NCBI GenBank assembly: GCA_012934845.2
Contig: WNNJ02000473.1
Coordinates: 1-64,000 of the forward strand
Direction: 5' to 3'
Length of the DNA stretch: 64,000 bases
DNA from: Pomphorhynchus laevis
Lineage: Eukaryota > Acanthocephala > Palaeacanthocephala > Echinorhynchida > Pomphorhynchidae
Both the position numbers and the translations under genes were made by a program. The notes below the pieces were generated by a model. It searched no databases, was not told where the DNA came from, and worked only from the letters and a program-made list of their open reading frames with translations. Below are positions 55,254-64,000 of the stretch, piece by piece (position 1 is the first letter of the stretch; the number at the start of each line of letters is the position of its first letter).

Positions 55254-58200
55254 GTAAGTTCATATATATATGTAAGTTTATAGCTTGTTGTAGTCTTTCT
55301 GAAAAAAACTTTTCAATTTTAATTTAGAAAATAGAACAAACTATAAATGTAAACAACATTTAATGCGAATAAATGTCGAATTAAAATGAATTTAAAATAA
55401 ATATAAAAATAATTTAAAATAATAAATTATTTTAATTTATTTTTTAAATAAATTAAAATAAATGTTGAAATAAATATCGATTATATTAATATTCGATTAT
55501 ATTAATATTGATTTTAATAAATATCCTGATTAAGTGCTCATATAAAGGTAGCCAGTGTGAAAATCAATCATAAAATTGCATTTTAATCACTGAATTTAAA
55601 TATTTATTAATATTTATGAAATATTTTCTATAATATAAAATATTTTAGATATTATATCTTGTATCTAAAGATGGTAGCGTTAGCCACTATTGTAATTCAT
55701 TTCCACATACATCCATGTTGATTATTCATTAAAATATAAGCAAATTATTTAGAATCTTTATCAGCAGCTGCTAAAATGGCCAGGAAGATGATAGCAGGAG
55801 CTATCGAAATATAGAATTTTTTTATCAAATAAAGGATAATTTCTGCTTCTCTGTTCCTGTAATAACTATATATGAAAACAAATTATGTATTCTCCTTTGG
55901 TTATTTTATAATTCATTTCTGCTTCACTTATCGTATCCATTAACAGGTTTTAGAAAATAATTGTCTTATAAAGAATTGTAAAATGTTATCTAAACATCAT
56001 TAAGTGTACTTACTTTTGTCCGCTTTGACAAAAATATTTGCATCAAATGATTTCAGCGATTTTCTTCATTAAAATACACAATGACCAATTTGCATTTCAC
56101 CCAAAGGGATGTACGACAAAGTTTCTTATTACAATCGATAAGCAATCCTTGATAATCATTTTGTTCAACCGATAGTTGAAGAATTACAAATTGACCTGAG
56201 AAAGGCCTACGATACGGTAGATCATTAGTTGCTTTGATCTACATTTCATGATACAGTCTTACCAAGATGGCAGTTACGCATTATGTTGTTCTACTTTAGT
56301 GGCATATATAAAAGCATCTATGTAAATACTGTTTGATCAAGGCTTCACAATTCAATGTTGTAATTTAAAAGGTGCATCATCGCGTTTACGTAAGTGTAAG
56401 TCTCTTGATTTATATCGGACAATTTGCGCACTTTAAATTGCACTCTTATACTTTCGGTTCTTACATACCTTTATCAAAATTTCATCAAATTTACATGTTA
56501 TGATTTTAACCGAAATATAAAAATCCATGACAATCGTATTTGTTGAAGTCTTCTATAAACCCTAAATATTTTTTGGATCAGCTTTTTTCAAAGTTCATCA
56601 AAAATATACACTTTATGCATCAAATTGGATGCCAACTAACATTTTATGACACTTACAGTATTTGAGCAATTTAGAGAAAGATAAATCGCTTTTATCAACC
56701 TCGGACGCGAACAACTTAATTGCAGCGCAGTTTTAAGTTACGAGCTATTAAATTTTCTAAATCATCTAAAATTTTTTGTTTTAATTATATCTGGTGCAAC
56801 AACAGTTTTATGTTTTTTTCTTTACCTTTGTACTGTTAAATTCTGTAAATTTATAAGCAAAGATAGATACTTTACTTTTGAATAAATGGTTTGAATAATG
56901 AGAAATACAAACTAGAAATCGAAATATACGAATTATATTGTAAATCAATATATACAAGAACAGAATAATCGCTCATTTTATTACCAATAAAATAATTCTT
57001 TTATTAATAACTACCATAGATATTTTACACAAATTCATTTACATTAAAACAATAAAATAATGCTTTGTTAAGCTATTGGACCATTACGAGAAGATGAAAT
57101 TGCATTTGTTTGTCGTGAAGTTCTGGCAGGATTGATGTATTTACACTCAAATAACAAAATTCACAGAGATGTGAAGGTATATTTTATTATGAAATTATAG
57201 TTTTGACAAAGACTATTATTTTATTATAATTATATTATTTTCTTATATTAAATATTATTTAGGGTGCAAATGTTTTGTTGACAGAAGATGGATACATAAA
57301 ACTAGGTAATTATTTGAATTGGATTTATCATATTCAAGAGTCATTATTTAAGTTATTATTTTCTTAACAAATTTTTAAAATTTAAAAATTTCGAAAATTT
57401 GCAATTTTTAATTAAAAAAAATTACTTTAATATTTTAATTATAATAGAAAGTGGCTTTTCGAGTTTTTTAATAAACCCTTTAGTATTAAAATCACGGTAT
57501 ATAGATTAAGTGCATTATATGGGTCTCTGTGATCATACACAAAACGCTGTTACTTTTCAATGTTAAAAAAATCACAAAACGCCGTTGCTTCATAACATGC
57601 TTCTTTCTACTTGAATATATTGTAAAATTATGCATAAATTAATTCATTTTATCCTTAAATATTTAAGGTATAAAATTAGAAAGTTGGTAGGGCAATTTAT
57701 TTTAAAAATAAATCAATTAAATACAAATAATAGTTAATTTAATATCTATTTAATTAATTTAATTATTATCTATTTAATTTAATAATAGTCAATAGTTAAT
57801 ATTAATTACAAGCATACTATGAAAATAAAAATTACAATAAAATTACAAGCATACTATGGAATTCGCTAGATAGAATCATCTACATGACTCAACACAAAAA
57901 CCAACATTTGTGAGACAAAAAGATTATCATCACGAGAATTTCACGATGCTATCGCCGCGCGATATGATTTACCTACAAAAAATTCTTAAACAAATGCTCT
58001 TGTGGTTGCTACAATTTCTCATATGCCTGTAAGCTCGACTCGTCGTTGTTTAAACCGTTATCATTGTGCATTCGAAATAGTCTACTACCAGCTATTCTCG
58101 GACAGGAAAATATTAACGACCAAATTGAATCGATTTGATATAATCTATAAAATATGGTGGCCTTGGCTTGATTAAACCTGACTAAATAGCAAAAGATGAA

Positions 58201-61200
58201 TATGCATTTTCGACTATTGCATATGCTCCGCTTACCGATGGTAAAACTGGTGAGGAATTGAGCTGCTTTTAACCTAAAATACGGAAGCAGATTAAATAAG
58301 AAAAAATTAAAATTGCTACCGAAATCAATGTATCATTAGCTTTAAACCTAAGCGAAAATTACAAGCATACAAAAGATTCTTCAAAAAATGGTCGTGTGGT
58401 GAGGTTGTTTCAATTTCTCATATGCTCTCTTGTAAAACAGGTGGTGCGATTATCATTCGTCATAATATTATGCGAGATGCGATTGCTAAAGAGCTAAATG
58501 AAATTTGCAAGCAAGTCAGAATTGAACCCGAATTACAATTAATCCCTACAAGCATGGTCATGGACTCCCCGGTTACTTGCACGGACCCACGCGCGCGTCT
58601 TGATATTTAATGTATGGGTCTTTTTGCTGAGTATATGGTAAAATCATATATGGACGTATGTCATCTATCACCATCATTTAAAAAGTCCGAAGGAGTGTAA
58701 TGAATACTACCAAAGAAGAAAATACTCAAAGTACGCCGAAAGAATAGTGCAATTTGAACGAGGAACATTTCATCCTCTTATATTTTATATAACGGGTTCT
58801 GTTGGGACTGAACCAGAAAGAATTTTAAGTTGGATCAACGAAATCAGCTCAACGTGCTCAGATACCTTACAGTGTATGTATAAAATTGCTGCGACAGCGT
58901 TTAGGTGTTATATTGGCTGAAGTTACATTGATCTGCGTGAGGTATACGAGACAAAAGGCTTTTAATACTTTTTGCTCGGCACCATTCAGCGATGAGTAAG
59001 TAACGCACAAAAAAGGAAAAGAAAGTTTGTTGTCAATATTTTGTTTAATAATATAAATTTTATAATATTTTTATTTATATTAGTTAATAATAGGTTAGAA
59101 AATAAAAATAGGAAAAATATATTTTCCGATCCAGAAGAAATTAATGAAAATTAAGAATTATTGAAGCTGATTCAAAATAGTGGACATTCTATTTGATATT
59201 TCGCTAACTTTTGTTAGCTACTTCTGAAACAAATGATTCAAGCCATTTGTTGTAACAGACGAATACATATTTTTAAAAATTTAATTTTAAATTTTTTGAA
59301 AATCACATATTTACAACTTCAGAAATACTAATTGCAACGAAATCAATAAATTTATAATTAAATTGTAATTTCAAATTGTTTATGAAAAATCAAAATGCCT
59401 GTGCAGCATAAAACAGATTAATGTGGCAACTTTGAAATAAATTTATTATAATAAATTAATTATTAATATTATAAGTCAATAAATAATATTTATTTATTAT
59501 ATTAAAAGATACAATAAGAACTTATTATTACTACGAAATTAATTTTAGACAATAATTTTTCGATAGTTCACGATAATTTATTTGCATTGCAGAAAAATGT
59601 AATAATTAGATAAATAATAAAAATAATTAAATAATAAAATTGATTATTTTTGTAATAAAAATAATCAATTAGATAAACAATAAATTCTATTACCTAGCGT
59701 TTTTAGTTATAAAAGAAAAAGCCTTATTGAGCCAGAATGGTGTATTTATAAAACAATTTACAGCTTACAAAACTGAACGATTGAAGAAAACGTATTATAT
59801 TTTATTTTGACAGTTCTCAATAAACTGTAATAAACTGTGATAAAACTGAACTTACAAAACTGAACGATTGAAGAAACTTATCATTTACACTTGAGTACAA
59901 ATTAGTTTCCCATTTATCATTGACTTGAGTACAAATTGCAGAGAAATTTTTTTATTTTGACAATTCTCAATAAACTGTAATAAAAAGCTGTGATATTTGG
60001 AGAAGTTTAGCTGCGGTAAATCAGACGTTGGATAAACGTTGCTTATTATACAATGTATCTATCAAAATGCAATTCTTTCAATCAATTGTCTATTGTTCCA
60101 ATAATATATTCGCTTTATGATTCCTTTATTTTGTTTTATATATACGAACAACACGGGGGTTTCTCACCAGTGGAAATGAGAAAACACATTTATTGATTAA
60201 TGTGTGAATATAATTGTGCTCAAGAATTAATGTGTGCTCAAGAGTGAATTAATTTATTTTGCTAATAGAGTAATTATTTGGCCGATGTTTAATTTGTTTC
60301 AAGGTGGATTTTATATTTGACTGATTTAAAATTTACTTTTAGCTGACTTTGGGGTGTCCGCTGAGATTAGTTCTACAATTTGCAAAAGAAAATCCTTTAT
60401 CGGCACACCGTACTGGTAGGTATTCCCTTTAAATTATTTGTAAAGTTTTGATTTCTATTGACGTGTACTTTTAAATAGGCTATGTTTAAATTATTTAGGA
60501 TGGCTCCTGAGGTTGCGGCAGTTGAGCGAAAGGGGGGATACGATCAACAATGTGATATATGGGCAGTTGGAATAACATCAATTGAATTGGCAGAGCTGCA
60601 GCCTCCACTTTACGATTTACATCCAATGAGAGCATTATTTCTAATGTCAAGGAGCAACTATAAGCCACCATCCTTACGTAACAAGCAAAAATGGTCAAAT
60701 TTGTTTAATTCATTTATAAAAACAGCGTTGACAAAAAATCCAAAGAAACGTCCCACCGCAAATCAACTATCTAGGGTACATTAAAATTTATTTTAACAAA
60801 TTGTTACGAATAGTTCATTTTCATCAGCCAATTATAATAATGAACTACAATTGCTATACAAGGATGAATGTATAGAACATCCATCGATAAGTCCGATTTG
60901 TAATTATATATCAATAACAGTCTATAAAAGGCAGCAAATGTTTTTTCCATACATGTTTTATGATCTATTAGCTCGAATGTTATTAGATCAATGCAAAAAC
61001 GTTTTTAAGAATATTTTGTTGTTTGCCTTTAACCTTAAAAAATTGTACTTTTTTGTTTAATAAAGTATAATGCAAGTTTGTTATACAATTGGAAGAATGT
61101 ATAGAACATATATCAATAAGTCCGATTTGTAATTATATCAATAACAGTCTATAAAAGGCAGCAAATGTTTTTCAATACATTAGTTCAACGAAAAAAAAGT

Positions 61201-62546
61201 TTTTAAGGATATTTTGTTGTTTGCCTTTAACCTCTAAAAAAATATACTTTTTTGTTTAATAAAGTATAATGCAAGTATCATGTAAGTTATCGTGTAAAGC
61301 GTCCCCATTATTCGATACCATTGATCATTTATATAATTTATATTTTAACAACAACCTACATCATATTCATTGCAATTTAAACACACGGAAATACTGCAGT
61401 GCACTTTTTCACAATAATAGTATAATGGATAATTTACCTAAAAAGATAAATACACTCCTCTCCATATAATAACGGTCAACCTTCTAATAATTAACGTGAT
61501 TAACTGAATTAATTGTGGAATCTGAAAAGAATGAACCGTATAAAATATTACCTGGAGGGAATGTACTACAAAATTTTTGTTTTTGCTGATCTGTAATCCT
61601 ATACGATATGACATCTCAATGCTTAATATTATATAATGCCCAACCGTGCAATGATTATTTCACTATATAATGACGGAGCAACCAAATATATAAATATATT
61701 TAATTATTTTTCTTTGTAGAACATAGTAAAGATTACATTGCTGAGATATAATATTTCACAATAAATTATTTTAACTTCAAATTTAAAATAATTCAAATTA
61801 TTTCAAATTTCTTTAATAGATTTGTCAATTTATGGTGTATCGTTTTGTACCGATTAACAATTTTTGTAAGGATAAATTGGATATAAGAACGAACAATGCG
61901 ATAAATTTCCAAACTTATGCGCTTTCAATATAGTATGAAAGTCTAATTACAGCTAACTTAATTTTCTGTTCTTCTAATTATTTACATACTTAAATGAACT
62001 AATTGTTGAAGAGACCATACAGTCGAAAATATAAATTGAGAAATGTACTTACATATAGTCGGTTATTACAATTCTGAAATTCCTTTTCCGAAGTCATATA
62101 TTCATGTTTAATCATAATAATATTATATTAATAATATTATTTAATTATATTTTGGTTCCGATTCTAGTTTTTATAAACATATTTATTTTTTATCCAAAAA
62201 CTAAAAAGGTTATAATTATTATAATGGATATCTGCAATTTTAATAAAAAGTTAACGGTCATACAAACAATTAATTTTAGCATAGATTTGTCTACCGTCAA
62301 GATATCGAAGACTATATCGGACTGAAGTTATATGCTCGTTGTAAACAGTATTCTTCCGCAAACAAAACTCGTGAATCCGATATTGATAATGATACAGTGT
62401 CATTTCAAATAGCAGAAAATAATTGTTTGGTGGAAACTTTGGGATCACACCTAGCCTGTGAGCCCTTCCCTGATTTTATTGCTGAAACCTTTGATACGCG
62501 AAGCAATGCAAATTCAAGTGATGAACGCAGCACTGATCATTCTGAG
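54707..62546 (+). CDS. MAP4K-type (germinal centre kinase-like) protein kinase gene, nine exons
   Basis: Exons by GT-AG and phase: 54707-54853, 54904-54994, 55049-55139, 55189-55253, 57073-57176, 57264-57305, 60343-60415, 60499-60775, 62280-62546. The joined reading gives a complete Ser/Thr kinase domain: [111 protein letters not shown] and [12 protein letters not shown] are trademarks of the MAP4K3/5 group, which act upstream of JNK and in amino-acid/TOR signalling. An in-frame TAG 15 bp upstream supports the ATG at 54707. The C-terminal citron-homology domain was not found; it may lie beyond the window. Exon 6 is one base short (see below). Confidence 0.85.
55254..57072 (+). other. Intron 4 of the kinase gene, with transposon relics
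   Basis: A 1.8-kb AT-rich intron. It contains the diverged third copy of the ~80-bp repeat (55777-55862) and an RT scrap at about 56190-56330 (plus strand, [12 protein letters not shown] then [13 protein letters not shown]), which is the first catalytic block of a LINE RT. The rest shows nothing recognisable. Confidence 0.65.
57073..57305 (+). CDS. MAP4K-like gene, exons 5-6 (catalytic loop), with a one-base deficit
   Basis: Exon 5 (57073-57176) encodes [16 protein letters not shown] and IHRDVK, including the catalytic Asp. Exon 6 (57264-57305) encodes [12 protein letters not shown] and should continue K-L-A into ADFG of exon 7. It is 42 nt, but the flanking phases need 43; the sequence ATAAACTAG appears to lack one A of ATAAAACTAG. 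As written the frame meets TAG at the exon end, truncating the kinase before ADFG. It is either a sequence error in an A run, a polymorphism or a true pseudogene; the clean splice sites and intact downstream exons favour an error. Confidence 0.75.
57930..58970 (+). pseudogene. Retroelement C-terminal nuclease-like relic inside kinase intron 6, partly duplicated
   Basis: The best part (58422-58610) reads [20 protein letters not shown] then [20 protein letters not shown] and DPRARLDI. It corresponds to a conserved retroelement region of the form C.GG…RHN..RD…E.C..V..EP.LQPL…ARLD, which has a zinc-like Cys/His set followed by an acidic nuclease-like motif. Further pieces ([24 protein letters not shown], 58.74-58.82 kb; [12 protein letters not shown], 58.87-58.91 kb) follow in other frames. 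An earlier, more decayed copy of the N-terminal part lies at 57.93-58.1 kb (ATTTCTCATATGC is shared). No RT is nearby. It is a different family from the relic at 39.5 kb. Confidence 0.55.
58971..60342 (+). other. Rest of kinase intron 6, AT-rich with a local duplication
   Basis: AAAACTGAACGATTGAAGAA and neighbours occur at 59.77 and 59.86 kb, and TTCTCAATAAACTGTAATAA occurs at 59.81 and 59.96 kb, so ~150 bp is partly tandem-duplicated. No gene. Confidence 0.6.
60343..60775 (+). CDS. MAP4K-like gene, exons 7-8 (activation loop and C-lobe)
   Basis: Exon 7 gives [20 protein letters not shown] then GTPYW: the Mg-binding DFG and the activation segment with its Ser/Thr. Exon 8 completes Trp and reads [20 protein letters not shown], then [39 protein letters not shown] and the closing [14 protein letters not shown]. 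The APE, DxW and final Arg anchors are all present. The 83-bp intron between them is clean. Confidence 0.85.
60776..62279 (+). other. Intron 8 of the kinase gene, with a ~220-bp tandem duplication
   Basis: 60866-61076 (GAATGTATAGAACATCCATC … AATAAAGTATAATGCAAGT) is repeated at 61094-61273 with small deletions. Short open frames here lack domains. AATAAAGTATAATGCAAG could look like a poly-A signal region, but the coding exon at 62280 follows in phase, so I read this as intronic. Confidence 0.55.
62280..62546 (+). CDS. MAP4K-like gene, exon 9 (end of kinase domain and acidic linker)
   Basis: After an AATTTTAG acceptor the reading continues in phase 0: HRFVYRQD replaces the usual HPFV that ends this kinase domain. 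Then come [20 protein letters not shown] and a Ser/Asp-rich stretch ([15 protein letters not shown]), a typical disordered linker. The donor is GAG|GTTGTA. A possible 26-nt micro-exon (62592-62617, TTTTAG acceptor, AG|GTAAAC donor) may follow, but I cannot confirm it. Gene continuation beyond this is unseen. Confidence 0.6.
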
Positions 62547-62649
62547 GTTGTAAATTTTTGAATTTACAAAAAGTAAAATCATTTATTTTAGACATGCACG
62601 ATAAGGGTCAATTGTAGGTAAACATCAAGATATATTTTTGAAATATGAA

Positions 62650-63276
62650 TTATAAACATTTATAATAAACGTAATTATAATTTAATAATTCAGATCAAAT
62701 AACCGGGTCTACATATTTTATACTATTTATAAATTAAAAATAAAGATAATTTTATTAAGCTTAAATTATCTTAATAATTATAAGGATTATCTAGATAATC
62801 TTAATAATTTTAGTAAGCTCCACATTGTCCGATTGCCCGCAACATCGTGATGATGTAATGAACATTAATATCCCGACTTAAAAGTATTTAAAACTATTAA
62901 AAATATTTTAATTTATATCGTAAAGATGGCATATTAAAATTTACAATAACCATGTATTATTAAAGATATTATAAAATAAAGAATAAATAATAAATAATTA
63001 TAAGATTTTGTACAACTTATATTGATATAACGATAAAATTTATAATTAAAATTAAAAAAATCAATATTTATGAATTGACTAATAAATAACATACAATGTA
63101 TAAGAATAAGGATTAGAGATCATCAGGAGGAACTGCTATTTTATCAGTTTTCTGCCTCTATTACTCGATCCAACATAGAATCGGGGCCATAGCAGCATGG
63201 CCAAATGCATGCTAATGACGTATTTCCTCTGATGAAATTTAATTATCTAGTGTATCCTATTCTAATACAAAGTATA
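62650..63276 (-). repeat. PLE2 terminal region, reverse orientation
   Basis: It holds a decayed tail (AAATAACCGGGTCTACATAT at 62698), an extra GATTATCTAGATAATC-type palindromic piece (62750-62820), and the structured block 63100-63250. This block keeps a full CUGAUGA box on the minus strand (CCTCCTGATGATC) and GCAGAAAACTGAT. It is directly followed by the coding end at 63277. Confidence 0.7.
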
Positions 63277-63640
63277 TTATTTATTATCCATCCATAAAAA
63301 TTTGCCACTTAAGAGTTTAAATTTATTCTTTATATTATTGTGTTGATTTATATATTTTACTATTTTCTGCTTGATGTTATTTTTATAGTAACCTAGTTTA
63401 AAATATGTATCTATTAAATTATTTAAATGATTTTGAAGAAAGCCAATATCATTACATATTGTTGCAATTCTTAAAATTTCATTATTTAATGTATTATATT
63501 TTATATTATATGGTATGCATGAATGCTCATGCAAAAATATGTTTCTTGTAAATTTAAATATGTCATCTTTACGATATAAATTAATAGTAGTTTTAATTAA
63601 TGTTAATTTAATGTTCATATCTAGATATATACTTTCTTTA
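63277..63640 (-). CDS. PLE2 reverse transcriptase C-terminal fragment
   Basis: 113 codons, nearly identical to the last third of the protein at 27074-28099: NIKLTLIKTTINLYRKDDIF, HEHSC, ILRIATICNDIGFLQNHLNN, LLSGKFLWMDNK. It has RNIFLHEHSCIPY where the other copy has INIFLHEHSCTPY. It begins abruptly at about 63640 (5' truncation), with the catalytic motifs missing. The low divergence between the two copies suggests recent activity of the family. Confidence 0.85.
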
Positions 63641-63650
63641 TTCCAACATT

Positions 63651-63825
63651 AAGATTTTACCGGATCAATTTCCCATGATTCTAACTGATAATATTGGATT
63701 TAAGTTAATAGCATCGTTAGAACCGACTACACAATCAGAAACTTCAAAACGAGGATTTAACAGATTTCTATTTGTATTTTGTAAAACCACCAATGATGAT
63801 AATCATGATATTATAACTTAATACA
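63651..63825 (+). other. Unassigned open stretch near the window end
   Basis: A frame of about 57 codons reads KILPDQFPMILTDNIGFKLI, ASLEPTTQSETSKRGFNRFL and FVFCKTTNDDNHD before a stop. There is no Met at the start and no known domain. It could be an exon (the composition is less A/T-biased than its flanks) or chance. Confidence 0.25.
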
Positions 63826-64000
63826 CAAATAAATGTGTTATTTAATTTCTCACTTCACAACATTTATCAAAATCCAAATTTATTCTGCTCTTTAAAAACT
63901 TGCATGATTAATACGATCGCAAGTGTTGACTGTATCAAACATTTTAATAATTGTAGATGGAAAAATTAGGAGCATTTATTAAATCAAAATTTTCACTTGT

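Noticed and set aside
60851-61060. Possible kinase exon after exon 8 ([15 protein letters not shown])
   Set aside because: It is part of a tandem-duplicated block, and the exon at 62280 continues the kinase domain in the right phase.

Overview
This is an AT-rich metazoan nuclear window. The signs are spliceosomal introns of about 50 bp, a tRNA-Tyr with a 14-nt intron, and a germinal-centre-type MAP4K kinase gene. Repeats are dense: LINEs, Penelope-like elements (PLEs), Ty3/gypsy fossils and satellite DNA. An arthropod or similar small invertebrate is my best guess; I cannot name the species.

Layout. 1-1350: four copies of a 443-bp repeat, each with a textbook hammerhead ribozyme core. 1413-5265: 10.7 units of a 360-bp satellite. 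5266-11740: a minus-strand jockey/I-type LINE split by a plus-strand, GC-rich L2/CR1-type LINE (5931-10047). 12.07-17.25 kb: two Ty3/gypsy fossils. 17.6-20.1 kb: AT-rich DNA with a G-poor tract. 20.16-24.2 kb: RTE-type LINE DNA, minus strand. 26.3-31 kb and scattered to 63.6 kb: many pieces of one endonuclease-less PLE family (PLE2 here), with the tRNA-Tyr gene among them. 30.4-33.7 kb: GIY-YIG-type PLE remains. 39.5-40.2 kb: relic of a LINE C-terminal nuclease domain. 40.3-41.3 kb: a 396-bp tandem array flanked by a 16-bp direct repeat. 43.5-50.5 kb: mostly empty AT-rich DNA with foldbacks. 50.7-53.9 kb: a second copy of the split LINE, plus strand. 54.7-62.55 kb: the MAP4K-like gene, plus strand, nine recognisable exons, with transposon relics in its introns.

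The most interesting theme is self-cleaving-RNA architecture. The 443-bp repeat carries a canonical hammerhead. Three other families (the 360-bp satellite, the 3' part of the GIY-YIG PLE and the 396-bp array) carry all conserved hammerhead core bases, but with the three strands in a non-canonical order: GAAA strand, then CUGAUGA strand, then GUC strand. That order is not a circular permutation of the normal one. It should not fold within one monomer but could assemble between adjacent units or in dimers. Stems I and II show compensatory changes between the satellite and the PLE copy. The 396-bp array also has a target-site-like duplication, as if a multimer had inserted in one event.

The only clear host genes are tRNA-Tyr and the MAP4K-like kinase. 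The kinase carries a poly-serine (TCT)n stretch beside the nucleotide-binding loop and is one base short in exon 6, which closes the frame unless this is a sequence error. All coordinates were read by eye; domain and family calls rest on motif recognition without database searches.
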